Below are positions 1 through 10,674 of a stretch of 64,000 nucleotides of DNA, in pieces; the first letter of the stretch is position 1; the number at the start of each line of letters is the position of its first letter. The stretch is from Salticus scenicus (taxonomy: Eukaryota > Arthropoda > Arachnida > Araneae > Salticidae). A model generated the notes under the pieces. The model ran no database searches. It had not been told where the DNA came from and saw nothing but the letters and a program-made list of their open reading frames with translations. The stretch is from NCBI GenBank assembly GCA_963930645.1, contig OZ005656.1, positions 194,036,979 through 194,100,978 on the forward strand. The letters run 5' to 3'. A program made the position numbers and the translations under genes.

Positions 1-1200
1 CAAATCAAAAAAGCTTTCGAATGATGTATTACTTATGAAATTATTTTAATTAGTAGCTGAGATACAAAAGAAAACTAATTCAGGAGACCTCAAAACGTGT
101 AAATCTGGTGAAAACTGTCGATAATATAAAAGAACTTTAAAATATCTTTCGAATGATGCATTAAAAATAATTTAATCATAATTAGAAATTGAAATATTGA
201 AAGTTAAAAAAATTACAGCGCCATCTGGCGGTAGAAATTTCTGTAATCTATTGTTCCATTCCAGATAAACAAAGCTTTCAAATGATGCATCACTCATGAA
301 ATTATTTTAATTAGTAGATGAGATGCAAAAGAAAACCTAATCAGGACACCTCAAAACGTGTAAATCGGGTGAAATCTCGAATTTCATTTTCGATAATGTA
401 AAAGTACTTTAAAATGTGTATCAACTAAAATAAGCTTTCAAATGATGTATTACTTATGAACTTTTTTTAATTAATAACTGAGATACAAAAAAAAACTGAT
501 TCAGGACACCTCAAAACATGTAAATCTGGTGAAAACTTTCGATAATTTAAAAGAACTTTAAAATATCTTTCAATTGATATATTAAAAATAATTTAATCAT
601 AATTAGAAATTGAAATATTGAAATTTTAAAATATTATAGCGCCATCTGGCGGTACAAATTTCTGTATTCCACTGTTCGATTCCAAATCAACAAATCTTTC
701 AAATGATGTATTACTTATGAAATTATTTTAATTAGTACCTGAGATACAAAAGAAAACCGATTCAGGAGACCTCAAAACGTGTAAATTAGGTGAAATCTCG
801 AATCCCACTTTCGATAGTATAAAAGTACTTTAAAATATCTTTCGAATGATGTATTAAAAACATATTCAGAATTCGAAATATTGAAATTTAAAAATATTAC
901 AGCGCCATCTGGAGGTAGAAAATTCTGTAATCTACTGTTCAATTCTAAATCAATAAAGCTTTCAAATAATGTATTACTTATAAAATTATTTTAATTAGTA
1001 GCTGAGATACAAAAGAAAACCTAATCAGGAAACCTTAAAACGTGTAAATCACGTGAAATCTCAAATTCCATTACTTATGATAGTCGGTTAATGGAAGGTG
1101 ACAGAAATTTGTGGCGTCTACTCTTGAAATTCCATTCAAATAAGTTTCAAAATGACATATTACTTTTGAAATTATGCTAATTAGAAGCTGAGATACAAAA
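1..1200. repeat. Tandem array of a ~260 bp AT-rich repeat
   Basis: Successive units begin with AGCTTTCRAATGATG-like sequence near 12, 271, 433, 695, 957 and, more diverged, 1145, giving spacings of about 260, 162, 262, 262 and 188 bp, so some units are internally shortened. Each full unit carries in order a block GAGACCTCAAAACGTGTAAA, a TTCGATAATATAAAAG block and, in the 260 bp form, a GCGCCATCTGGCGG motif (near 218, 640, 902). The ACGTGTAAA block recurs in reverse complement in the dispersed repeat at 28426-28982, so the array seems to be a tandem expansion of part of a dispersed element. No coding potential is seen. Confidence 0.85.
215..234 (+). promoter_or_regulatory. CTCF-like core motif in tandem unit
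   Basis: ACAGCGCCATCTGGCGGTAG matches the general CTCF core (AGCGCC, two variable bases, CTGG, then a G-rich tail). The match recurs at 637-654 and, with one change, 899-916. It is a sequence match only; no binding is shown. Confidence 0.4.
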
Positions 1201-1221
1201 ATGATATAAACACTATTATAA

Positions 1222-1400
1222 AACGATTTATGTCTGACTTTTTCGTGGTTTTCTCCGAAACTTGGGTAATTCCGGGCTAAATACTGTTCAAAATCCATAG
1301 TATGAAATGTGAAAGGAGTATCAGAATTCGAAATTCTGCAAAATATAAAAGAATAAAGGCGTTCTGGGTTTTTCGTTGTTTTCTCCGAAACAACCGTTCC
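1222..1400 (+). repeat. Two fragments of the second SINE family
   Basis: The stretch around 1240-1283 (TTCGTGGTTTTCTCCGAAAC followed by an imperfect GTAATTCCGGGCTA) and the stretch around 1360-1392 resemble the body of the SINE seen more fully at 36934-37100, which has CCGTGGTTTTCTCAGAAACT then GTAAATGCGGGCTA. Both lack the tRNA-related head and the tail, so they are internal scraps. The short reading frame across 1302-1496 lies over these scraps and is not a gene. Confidence 0.55.
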
Positions 1401-1404
1401 TTTT

Positions 1405-1670
1405 CTACGTTTTTGCCCCTCCCCCCCTTTCCGTCCCTTCTAATAATTTTACACTTGAAAATATCCGCAATCGATTTATCTTTCCTTGAAACCTAATAAT
1501 AACAATTTCAAACGCTGTAACTCTTTTTATTTATTTATTTTTATTTATATATATATTTTTTTTTTTTTTTCTGGCCGTTTGCTTGCCCCCCCCCCCTCCC
1601 CTTCAAGCCCTTCCTAATAATTCTACACTTTCAAAAATATTCAGAATCGAAATATCGGGCGTTAAAAACA
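1405..1670 (+). repeat. Degenerate copies of the CCCCTCC satellite monomer
   Basis: Two divergent monomers (about 1405-1492 and 1575-1655) contain a C-rich tract, then TAATAATTTTACACTT, then AAAATATCCGCAATCGATTT or a decayed form. This is the order of the monomers in the array at 38815-39745. A T-run and ATTT-rich stretch separates them (1520-1570). This is probably old satellite sequence. Confidence 0.6.
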
Positions 1671-2293
1671 CCAATATTACGAAATTTCAACGGCATATCT
1701 CAATTTAAAATAGTTGAAAATATAATACAAAATTTAATCTCATTTTTTTTGTTTATCCACTTATTTTCATGAAAATTGAACAGTAGCTTTATAATATGCT
1801 GTCTAGGCCGAATATGAATTCAAATGTAACGTGAATTAAAATTTGAAAAAAATTGAAAATTGCAATATTTTTCCCTACTACAAAACACGTGACATCTTGA
1901 TCGGTTGCAATCATTTCCTTTTTGATGACAGACGATGGGTCTTCATTACTGGCATTTGAAATGATGTTGCCACAGAAAATTCATACTTTAGTTAATTTTA
2001 AAAAATCTAATTGTTGTACCGATAAACCACTTGCACACTTAGATTCAGAAAAAATGCCCCTTTCATTTGGTATCGAAATTGTAACGATCGGACAAATATT
2101 TCTAATTTATTTTCCACTTTTTCTGCTTTGAGATCGCTTTTAGATTAGACATGAGTGGACATTTTAATTAATATCTCCACAACTAATTAAAATTTTTAAA
2201 TTCTGTTTCGAGGAAAACATCGGAAAGGCTCCAGAGCATCCGTATGTCAATTTTTGTACTTCTGCGTTCAATAGGGGCTGAACGTATAAAAGA

Positions 2294-2300
<7 letters not shown>
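1671..2300. other. AT-rich stretch, nothing recognised
   Basis: There is no recognisable repeat module, RNA gene or conserved reading frame. A 69-codon open frame at 1922-2131 has no domain features and ordinary AT-rich composition. I see nothing that supports function here. Confidence 0.5.

Positions 2301-2301
<1 letters not shown>

Positions 2302-2363
<62 letters not shown>
2302..2363 (+). repeat. (CAGA)n microsatellite
   Basis: About 15 CAGA units with one CAGATAGA interruption, followed by AAACCTTTCCTTTTATTATT. The minus-strand open frames with repeated CLSV peptides here are translations of the microsatellite. A tetranucleotide tract followed by an AAACCTTT-type tail resembles the 3' ends of some arthropod non-LTR elements, but I cannot assign it. 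Confidence 0.9.
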
Positions 2364-2367
<4 letters not shown>

Positions 2368-2510
2368 CTTTCCTTTTATTATTATAGATAAATTACTTGA
2401 ACTGAAATAAACAGTTGCTGAAAAGTCCAGTTTTTCGTTTGTATTAAGTGCATGCACATTATGTAAACAGCTTTTGAAAATTTCTGTGTCCGTGTCACAA
2501 ACATACACAC

Positions 2511-2546
2511 ATTATATATATATATATAGATATATATAGATATATA
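2511..2546. repeat. AT microsatellite
   Basis: An imperfect (TA)n/(TATAGA)n tract follows ACACACATTA. Simple-sequence DNA without further signal. Confidence 0.85.
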
Positions 2547-2589
2547 CAAAATACTCTATCGACAATTTTGCAAAAACTGTTCTGTCTAC

Positions 2590-3859
2590 AATAATTACAA
2601 TTTATTAAAAATTGGCCAGCTCTCATCAAGAATCGAAAAGGTAATTTTCACTCCTTTATATACGCTAGAGTTCTATAAAGAGTCAAACAAACTAAAATTA
2701 AGGAAACAAAAAACATTTTTTAAAGTAAAGTATTCTTTCAGAAAAAGCCGGAGGTTGGGGTTTATTATTCTTTTGGAATGTCATCAAAATTTCCCGCCTG
2801 CAATGCGTTAATTTTACAAAAATAGGTATATTTGTATAATAAACATCGAAACCTTACATAGAAAACAAAAAACAAAACAAAACAACAAAATAAAAAAAAA
2901 TTTGAGTATTAGACAACATTTGCATAAATTGGTCTGATCATAGCTTCCTAAACTGGATGCCCGCCACGTGGCTCGGAAACTTGGCGACAGCTCAAGCGGT
3001 AGACAGCGCCACCTGGTACAAATTGCGCAAATTTTTTATTAACAGCCACCAAAAATTAAAAAAATTGGGATTTCAGATACATAAAAGTTGAATAGAATGG
3101 AAGAAACTTCGATTATATATATATCATTTATCACTTCTTAAAATTATTGGTGACAGTATAATAAAAATGTCGCCCAATCTGTACCAGGTGGTGCAGTGTA
3201 CCGCTTGAACTATTTCCAAGTTCCCGAGCCACGCGGAAGGCATCTAGTGTAAGAGGCTATGATCTGATAAAGTATATCCACATAACATGGTTTCCTATAT
3301 CCCAGAACGAATATCCCCCTTTATTATCGTCTACTGTACTGGAATTGTTAATTTTAAATGCGTAAGAAGTATAACTTTAAAAGTAATAATACTTTGTTTT
3401 AAATTTTTTTTGTATAATAAATGTGACGCCAGTTTTATGCCGTGATTAGAACAATTGAAATTAAACAATATTGCGTTTTGTTTCAATAAGAAATTTTATA
3501 AACTAAAAAAAAAAAAAAAAAAAAAAAATCCGCAACTTCATTCTGTATTAAAAAGCAAATAAAAATACATAATAAATATGTAACATTTTATTATGTTACG
3601 TTATGCGATGAAACTTAAATAGCATTTGCTTACAAACTGTACTGTAAACAAATGCGGTAGTGTCACAACAAGAATGAAACAGAAAATTCGTTTTAAAAAA
3701 TATTACAAAAATTAATAAATATTAATTATATTTATTTTAAAAAGAAAAAAAGTATTGTTTACTGTGTATTGCTTTTTCAAACAATAATCCTCGCCTTACT
3801 GCATTTCCTAAATGATGACATTTAGCTTGATGTGCACGAACCCTACAATATTCAAGCAC

Positions 3860-3890
<31 letters not shown>

Positions 3891-5029
3891 AACAGTGCTA
3901 AAATAGAATTAGAGCAGTGAGAAACTAGGAAAAGTTATGTAATATATAAGAACAAAGACTTAACATTTCAGGATCGAGTATATTCCTATTTGCAGCGTAA
4001 GAGACGCCTTTACATATTTTCTAAAATTTTACATTATAAAACAAAATTATTTTTACATATTTGCAATTAAATCATTTAAATTTTGTCTTCAGCGTTCAAT
4101 GTAGTAAATGCCATTGAGATTTATGCATACCAGCGTCACATACAGAGTCAAATACGAATATGCAAAATAGTTTTTTTTTTTTTTTTTTTCTTAATATTTT
4201 TTCCGCGATGTAGAGGCAGCGATTCATTTCTTTTAGAATTCTTTCACAAGCTCTCGCCTGCATTGTGATAATTTTATAAAAATAAGCCAATTTGTATAAT
4301 AAACATTAAAATGTTGCTTAGAAAACAATTAGAATAACATAAAGGTAAATTTCAAATTTAGGTAAAGGTAAATTTAGTTTTTCGTCAAAGTATATACAGA
4401 TATTTACTCATAGAGAATACAAATTATAATATGTGACGGACTCTAACAGCAGTAAAAAAAGAAATATCACTATAACTCCAAAGATAACGTTAGGAACGAG
4501 CTGTAAATTTGAAAATCCATGTTTTTGATGGTGCTCGTTCTATTCGTGCAAAAATTAACATAGGTCATAATTCATAATTTTTCCAAATATGAATTTATTA
4601 ATAAATTTCACAATTAAAAAAAAAAAAAAAAAAAAATCATCAAAAGTATGCATGGAATATGTTTGGGTCACTTCAGTCAAGCGCATAAAAAAAAAATGAA
4701 TTTGAATATAATAACTTTTTGGGGAAATTATGAATTAATGTTTGTCACATTTATTTAACTTTAGCATACCCATACTTTGACAACTTATAACTCTATGAAA
4801 AATTGAGCGAAATATATAAACTACACCATTTTCCGCGATGATTTGATCCGAATAATTCAAATAAATAATAAAAAATGGGGGTTGCCATTGAAAAAAATGA
4901 AATTGATGCTAGTTTTAATATCTAGACGACCCCGTAAGCAAAATCTAACTACAACATTATAAACTAGACGTAATTAGAAATCGATTGGTACCAGCCGCAT
5001 GTTTCTACGACAAAATAAGTTGGGGAGGG
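2590..5029. repeat. Composite unit copy 1: S-A-B-C-M modules
   Basis: This is homologous to 22974-25180, 32213-34600 and 51838-54050, and in part to 16669-18687 and 55701-57170. Landmarks are GAATCGAAAAGGTAA near 2630, AGAACGAATATCC near 3305, a 24 bp A-run near 3508, a T-run near 4170, GCCAATTTGTATAATAAACA near 4286, TATGTTTGGGTCACTTCA near 4658 and module M (4870-5029). No coding region is seen. Runs of A or T sit at the same place in each copy. A MITE interrupts it at 2939-3262. Confidence 0.85.
2939..3262. mobile_element. MITE with ~85 bp inverted arms, TSD TCTGAT
   Basis: The left arm (from CATAGCTTCC, 2939) is inverted at the right end (to GGCTATGA, 3262). Both arms carry CCACGTGGCTCGG-like and CAAGCGGTA blocks and a CTCF-like core (3003-3020 on plus, 3181-3198 on minus). 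TCTGAT flanks both sides (2933-2938, 3263-3268). The uninterrupted locus is present at 16672, 23449, 32715 and 52341 as GTCTGATAATG, which confirms insertion. The duplication could be 8 bp with one mismatch, as for hAT elements, but six bases are exact. The central ~150 bp matches the TTAA-type MITE at 59509-59736. Confidence 0.85.
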
Positions 5030-5900
5030 GGGGAGTCAAAATTTTTGAAGCACTAGCGGTATTTCTTGTTCAAAAGATGTGCGCTTAATACCGTTTTGTT
5101 ACGTAAATATTTTTCGAGTCATGAATTTCGTCTTATGCTGTTTACAGAAAAGTAAGCTGATGATAAAAATCAGTAATCAAATTAAAAATGTATATATGAA
5201 AATTATTGATATGGGCTTTCTCTCACGATTCTTTCGATTATATAGAAAATCTATCTTTCTATTAATTACTCCTAACATTCTTTTGGTCATATTTAGAGAA
5301 AAATTAGTAAAATCATGGAACTTTATTTTTATTATATGGAGTATGCTTTAATTTTGTATATTGAAATTTCATGAAATTTATCCCCTCTCCAAACAAAAGA
5401 TAATTTATTAAAGCAGTGGGCTTTAAACTGGTTAAGAGGAATACTAAATATTCCTGACTGTACAGTCAGCAGCAAAATTTTTGACGCACTAGCGATATTT
5501 CTTGTTCAAAAGATGTGCGCTTAATACCATTTTGTTACGTAAATATTTTTTGAGTCATGAATTTCGTCTTATGCTGTTTACAGAAAAGTAAGCTGATGAT
5601 AAAAATCAGCAATCAAATTAAATATGTATATATGAAAATTATTGATATGGGCTTTCACTCACGATTCTTTCGATTATATATAAAATCTATCTTTCTATTA
5701 ATTACTCCTAACATTCTTTTGGCCATATTTAGAGAAAAATTAGTAAAATCATGGAACTTTATTTTTATTATATGGAGTATGCTTTAATTTTGTATATTGA
5801 AATTTCATGAAATTTATCCCCTCTCCAAACAAAAGATAATTGATTAAAGCAGTGGGCTTTAAACTGGTTTAGAGGAAAACGAAATATTAAAACAGGGATG
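5030..5900 (+). repeat. D module: two copies of the 436 bp tandem repeat
   Basis: Two units (5030-5453 and 5454-5900) each contain GAAGCACTAGCG or GACGCACTAGCG, GTGCGCTTAATACC and CTTATGCTGTTTACAGAAAA. The second begins with the perfect palindrome CTGACTGTACAGTCAG (5454-5469). Both keep an open frame of about 76 codons (5118-5351; 5557-5787) for a hydrophobic peptide starting MNFVLCCLQKSKLMIK. The copies are nearly identical at the DNA level, so the shared frame does not by itself show coding. The same module occurs at 18688, 29229 and 48454. Confidence 0.9.
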
Positions 5901-6234
5901 TTTAAAACTTAAGAAAGTGAAAAAATTATGTTGCACATAATCCGTCAAATTTTGACGGTTAATTTACTAGTAATTTACTAATAATTTTCAGAATCCAAAA
6001 AAAGTTTTTTTTTAATCTAAACCATGCATGGAATGTATTCGAGTCATTTAGTTCCGACACATAAACAAAAAGGAAATTTAAATGTAATAATTTTTTGGGA
6101 AGATATGAATATTTGTTTATCACATTCATCTACCATTTGCATTCTCATATTTCGATGATTTATAACTCTATAAAAAACTGAGAGAAATTTATAAACTATA
6201 GCATTTTCCACGATGATTTGATCCAAATAATTAA

Positions 6235-6268
<34 letters not shown>

Positions 6269-6702
6269 CCAAAATGGTGTTACCATTGCATACTTGCCAA
6301 CCATCTCATTATGAACCGTACAATTTCTAGTACCCGCCTTTTTTTACACACCAATAATTTTTTAGAGTAATTTTAATCTTATTTAATCGTAACACCATTT
6401 GGAGAGAATTACTCTAAAAATATATTGGTGTGAGAAAAGAGGCGTTTTTTCAGGGGGCGTTAACAATTGTATGGTTATTAATGAGATGGTTGGCAAGTAT
6501 GCCATTGCAATAAATGAAGTTGTTGCAACTTTTAGTATAAAGACGGTCCCCTAAACATAATCTAACTATACCATTATAAACTAGACGTTATTACAAATCT
6601 TTTCGCACCAGTCGCAAGTTTCTACGGTAATTGACAGTGAAATAAGTCGGGGGATTGCCCTTTTCATACTTGCCAACATCCTAATTCATAGCTGCCAACA
6701 TC
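5901..6702. repeat. F/G spacer module copy 1 (with second M copy)
   Basis: Homologous to 19546-20248, 30101-30834 and 49766-50477. It contains the hairpin CCGTCAAATTTTGACGG near 5943, CCATGCATGGAATGTATTCG near 6023 (a diverged copy of module C), an AT microsatellite (6234-6268) and module M again (6515-6650, GCATAATCTAACTATACC). A MITE splits it at 6289-6501. The repeated C and M blocks show that the composite unit contains internal duplications of itself. No gene is seen. Confidence 0.8.
6289..6501. mobile_element. CATACTTGCC MITE, 213 bp, 6 bp TSD CCATTG
   Basis: This is an almost fully palindromic element, CATACTTGCCAACC...GGTTGGCAAGTATG. Its arms carry CCCGCC or GGCG blocks, an ACACACCAATAATTTTTTAG block and TTACTCTAAAAATATATTGG. 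CCATTG flanks both ends (6283-6288, 6502-6507). The empty site survives near 19905 as TTACCATTGCAATAAATG. It belongs to the same clan as 9621-9833, 22393-22605, 54720-54912 and 63292-63670. Confidence 0.92.
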
Positions 6703-6708
6703 CTAATT

Positions 6709-7412
6709 CATAGCTGGCAATATTTTAATTTATTCCGGAGTACTTTTACCCCCGCCTCTAATTCGTACCACTTATTTTTTTAAAGTATTTTTTTCTCATT
6801 TTATCGAAGTTATATATTTAACCCTTTAACGTTCACTACTTAATTTATTTAAAAAATTACTAAACTAATTTTAAAAATGGCTTTTAGACACATAGCTGAT
6901 CATAAATATTTAAAAAATAAAAAAATAGCATTGTTCCTTTTCGAGAAATTTTCGGTTTCAAACATCTGTAAGTAAACCTTATTAAATTCAAATAATAATT
7001 AATTTAATAAATAAATCACTTTATAAGTAAACATTATCGACAACAAAAACACGTAAAAGTTGCATAGATCCCAACATTTCAATTTATTCCGGAGTATTTT
7101 AACCCTTTGCAGCGCAAGGTAATTCGCATCATTTAAATTGCAATGCCACCAGAATTTACGAACATAATTAAAATAAAAGAAATTTTAAATTTTCATGTTA
7201 AAAATAGAGCTTTTCCTGTTGTGTTATAAATACAAATTTTTCCTAAAAAATTTCTGGGATGAGTTTTTGCACTTGAGAGTTAAAATTAGGTGTTCCATCA
7301 GCTGGACCACTGCGACTGAAAGGGTTAAGAAAATTTTTCAATAAATAAAGTGGTGCGAAATAAAGGCGGGGCTAAAAGTACTTCGGAATAAATTAAAATA
7401 TTGGCAGCTATG
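6709..7412. mobile_element. CATAGCTGGC MITE, TSD CTAATT, carrying a nested insertion
   Basis: The outer arms are CATAGCTGGCAATATTTTAA (6709) and the reverse complement of TATTGGCAGCTATG (7412), with inner CCCGCCTC and GGCGGGGCT blocks. CTAATT is duplicated at 6703-6708 and 7413-7418; the empty site is near 20092. The MITE is split by a TTAA-flanked insert (6832-7324). A second left-arm copy (7070-7098) suggests another event. Just outside, the 22 bp block around 6687-6708 is a small tandem copy of 6665-6686. Confidence 0.85.
6832..7324. mobile_element. TTAA-type (piggyBac-like) insert within a MITE
   Basis: TTAA (6828-6831) is followed by CCCTTTAACGTTC, and the right end reads CTGAAAGGG then TTAA (7325-7328). 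A second candidate left end, TTAACCCTTTGCAGCGCA, lies at 7099-7116 and matches the right TIR better (CCCTTTCAGTCGCA), so the true element may be only 7103-7324. CCC-initial TIRs on TTAA are the piggyBac hallmark. No transposase is present. Confidence 0.6.
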
Positions 7413-7577
7413 CTAATTACTATTCTGTAGTGTTGTTAGTCCCGCCCTTTTTTAAACAGGTGTAATTTTTTAAAGAAATATTCTCCAAACGCAATTACGA
7501 TTACATAAGAAGAAAAATACTCTAAAAGATACCGGTGTGAAAAAGAAGGCGGGGTTTACAATACTAGGGAAAATTAA

Positions 7578-8601
7578 CCGTTTGCTCTCGAACGTCGACT
7601 ATCAGGCGACATTCTATTCATTACTTCAACTCGAATCGCTCGAGAGGCGCCATGACCAATTTATGTTCTACAACTAAAAGTGCAATAATAGGTGTAATAC
7701 TTCATTAAGAAAGAGAATTCACCTATATTTATTATTAAGTTACATGGGCGGTGCTTGCCTTGGCCATTGGTAAATAAATGACAAAGAATGCTTTGCAAAA
7801 TATTACACTATCGGAAATTATATATCATAATATTCGTATATAATGCTTGTAATAAATAAATATACATCAAATATATAAATAAAATATTTATATTTAATAT
7901 TCTTACGTTTTATATTTTGCATTTCTTTAGTAAAACTGTTGTCGGGTACCTTATTACGCTTACTAAAAGAAGGTTCAAAAGCAAAAGGTTAATTTTCTGT
8001 CACACTTCAGGTCTGCACATTTGGAAAATAGAAAGTGGTTAATGTAAAAGTGGCCACCGACAAAAAAGAAGGTGTGGCTTTCGTAAAAGGGGTATAAACT
8101 TGCATTATGCTAGCCCTTTATTACGCGGCCAACATAACATAAGGACAGCCAGATCTTATCTTACGTTTGATTTTAAGCTAGGTAACGTTTCAGGGATAAC
8201 ACTTTCAGGGATAAGAAACCGTTTCTGTAGCTACCACTTTTTTTTTTTTTACTGAAATCTTGATTGTATTTTTTAAGTTATATGCCGTGGTTAAACAACG
8301 TAGAAATTGTTGTATAAAAATAGCGGTAGTAAAAAAGGAATAAATTTCATATTCCTGAAAATGTCCTGAAAAAAAGAAGACAACTACGACACCTGCTGTA
8401 CTACTTTACTTTTGAATAGTCTTACACTATTCTAATTCTGTTCTCAAGCCACGCCCTTTAAAGAAGTATTTTTCTAGTACGAAAAATTATTTCAACTGTA
8501 CCGGAAAAATTAGGAATTTTTACATGCTGATCACCAAATATCTATAAATTAGTATGGAGTTGTTGGTTTACCCGTGTGAAAAACGCTTCGAGAGCAAACG
8601 G
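7578..8601 (+). mobile_element. E element, copy 1 (TTAA-flanked, ~1.02 kb)
   Basis: The ends are TTAA-CCGTTTGCTCTCGAA (7574) and TTCGAGAGCAAACGG-TTAA (8605), a TIR of about 15 bp with TTAA on both sides, as in piggyBac-like elements. Internal landmarks are GGCGCCATGACCAATTTATG, TTACATGGGCGGTGCTTGCC, CTTCAGGTCTGCACATTTGG and CTCAAGCCACGCCCTTTAAA. No transposase frame exists, so it is non-autonomous. The element at 9159-10200 is the same family in the opposite direction, so the pair forms a large inverted repeat. Confidence 0.85.
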
Positions 8602-8605
8602 TTAA

Positions 8606-9154
8606 TTAGTATGTTGGCAAGTGTGACTTTTTGTTTTCCCGACTGTTCAGTGAGAAAAAAAAATAGCCCCCCTCAACCACACCTAATTTCGCCATAAGTT
8701 ATCGTAGAAACATGCGACTGGTACTGATCGATTTATAATAACGTCTAGTTTATAATGGTACAGTTAAATTTTGCTTAAGGGGTCATCCACATATTAAAAC
8801 AAACATGAATTTCATTTTTTCAATAGTAATCGGTGTTTTTGACCTCATATTCAAATTTCTGAGATCAAGGCGGTTCGGGAAAAGTCCTATTTAAACACTC
8901 TTAACTCAATTTTTAAGGGAGATAAAAGCAAAAATGTATTTGGTGTCCGTGTATACATTTAGAAAAATAAATTATGATCTGCCACCGAATATACATTTAT
9001 CATTAACGTTTAACCGGAAAAAAGTATACAAATATTAATTATGAGTAACAATGAAGCTAATTTACAGGACGTACTCTGTTTGCTTCTGAACTTGCTTATC
9101 TGCATGACTACAGCAGGGTTCCCAGCTTGAATGTGTTTCTATAAAATGTTACAT
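8606..9154 (-). repeat. Inverted copy of module M between two E elements
   Basis: Read on the minus strand, this contains the M block (GTATAGTTAGATTATG-like sequence, TAACGTCTAGTTTATAATGG on plus, GTAGAAACATGCGACTGGTA). It therefore inverts the sequence at 6515-6700, including the ATGTTGGCAAGTGTGAC end. The rest (8830-9154) has no other match that I can place. The same arrangement recurs at 21309-21895. Confidence 0.75.
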
Positions 9155-9158
9155 TTAA

Positions 9159-10200
9159 CCGTTTGCACTCGAAGCCTTTTTCGCATGGGTATACCAGCAA
9201 TTCGAAGTTATTTTCCAGGTATTTCGTGATCCGCATTTATACCTTAATAAATTTTCCTGTACTCATGAATAATTTTTCGTACTAGAAAATGCTTCTTAAA
9301 AGGGCGTGGCTTGAGAACAGAATTAGAATTGTGTAAGAGATCAATTCAAAAATATAGAAGTACAGCTAAATCTAATCTAGCTTAACATAAGATCTGGCTG
9401 TCCTTATGTTATGCTGGCCTTGTAATAAAAGGCTAGCAAAATGCCCTGTTTACGAAGGCTGCGCCTTCTTTTTTGTCAGTAGCCCCTTTTATGCCGTCCA
9501 CTTTCTATTTCAAATCTGCGGGCCGTAAGTGAGATTGAAAATTAAACTTTCGCATTTGAATATTCTTTTAGTAAACGTAATGAGATACCCGGCAATAGTT
9601 TTAATAAAAAATGCAAAATACATTCTTGCAAACCATCTCATTATGAACCGTACAATTTTTAGTACCCGCCTTTTATTACACACCAATAATTTTTTAGAGT
9701 AATTTCAGTCTTATTTAATCATAACAGCATTTGGAGAGAATTACTATAAAAATATATTGATGTGAGAAAGGGGGCGTTTTTTCAGGGGGCGTTAACAATT
9801 GTACGGTTATTAATGAGATGGTTGGCAAGTATGAAAATATGAAACATAAGAATTTTAAATATACAAATTTTATTTCTATATTTGATGTATATTTACATAT
9901 TACAAGCATTATATATGAATATTGTGATTTATAATTTTCCATCGTGTGATATTTTGCAAAGCATTCTAGGCCATTTACCAATGACCACGGCAAGCAACGC
10001 CAAAAGTCACTTAATAAAAGTGCGGGTGGAATCTCTTTCTTAACAAAGTATGCACCTGTTATAGCACTTTTAGTTGTAGAGCATTATTGGTGGATATAAG
10101 ATGTATAGTAACTTAATTGGACAAGGCGCCTCTCGAGCGCCGTTCGAATTGAAGTAATGAATCGGATGTCACCTGAGAGGCGACGTTCGAGTGCAAACGG
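9159..10200 (-). mobile_element. E element, inverted copy 1, with MITE inside
   Basis: TTAA-CCGTTTGCACTCGAAG at 9155 and TTCGAGTGCAAACGG-TTAA at 10204. The whole length pairs with 7578-8601 in reverse complement, for example GGCGTGGCTTGAGAACAGAA here against TTCTGTTCTCAAGCCACGCC there. A CATACTTGCC-type MITE (9621-9833) accounts for most of the length difference. No intact reading frame is seen. Confidence 0.85.
9621..9833. mobile_element. CATACTTGCC-clan MITE in E element, TSD AAAATA
   Basis: A near-palindrome from CATTCTTGCAAACC (decayed left tip) to GGTTGGCAAGTATG. AAAATA is present on both sides (9615-9620, 9834-9839). The opposite E arm (near 7910) reads straight through as ATGCAAAATATAAAACGTAAG in reverse complement orientation, giving the empty site. 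About 213 bp, the same size and arm content as 6289-6501. Confidence 0.88.
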
Positions 10201-10204
10201 TTAA

Positions 10205-10674
10205 TTTATGGCGCGCAAACAAAAAATAAACAGTATACAAAAACATAGATAACAATATTTAAACAAAAAATTTAAAAAAAGATATTTATTATTCAATAAA
10301 AAGTAGATACTGTTTTCAAGTTTTCCCATTTTTGGGTAATAAGTCACGCCCTTATATTTTGTCATCAACTTATTTTGTCAATTTTCTCATCAACAATCGA
10401 AACGGTAAGTATCGCTCGTTTATATAATGCAAGAGTTCTATAAAGTGTCAATGAAACTAAAATTAGGGAAACAAAAAACAGTTTTTGAAGTAAAGTATTG
10501 TTTAAAAAAAAGCCAGAGTGTGGGTTTATTATTCTTTTGGAATGCCATCAAAATTTCTCATGTGCAATGCGATATTTTTATAAAAATAGGTTAATTTATA
10601 TAGTAAACATCGAATAAAACAATACTAAAGAAATAAAATAAAATAAAATAAAAATTTTCAGTATTGGACTGAAC
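10205..10674. repeat. S module, composite unit copy 1 right end
   Basis: Homologous to 22978-23445, 32217-32712 and 51842-52338: AACAATATTTAAACAAAAAA, AAGTCACGCCCTTATATTTTG, AATCGAAACGGTAAG, a repeated ATAAA tract and GTATTGGACTGAAC. The module is cut at GAAC by the 6.0 kb element that follows, then continues after it at 16669. No gene is seen. Confidence 0.85.

Noticed and set aside
1..1200. CRISPR-like array
   Set aside because: Units are 160-260 bp with diverged sequence throughout, no short direct repeats with unique spacers, and the DNA is eukaryotic in character.
2164..2508. 114-codon minus-strand frame with a CLSV repeat
   Set aside because: It translates the CAGA microsatellite; the flanks have no coding features.
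4083..4290. Short frames recurring on the minus strand at 17823, 24262, 33497, 53138 and 56229 with a poly-F stretch
   Set aside because: They recur because the B module is copied; the F-run is the homopolymer tract, and the frames differ in length and shift between copies.
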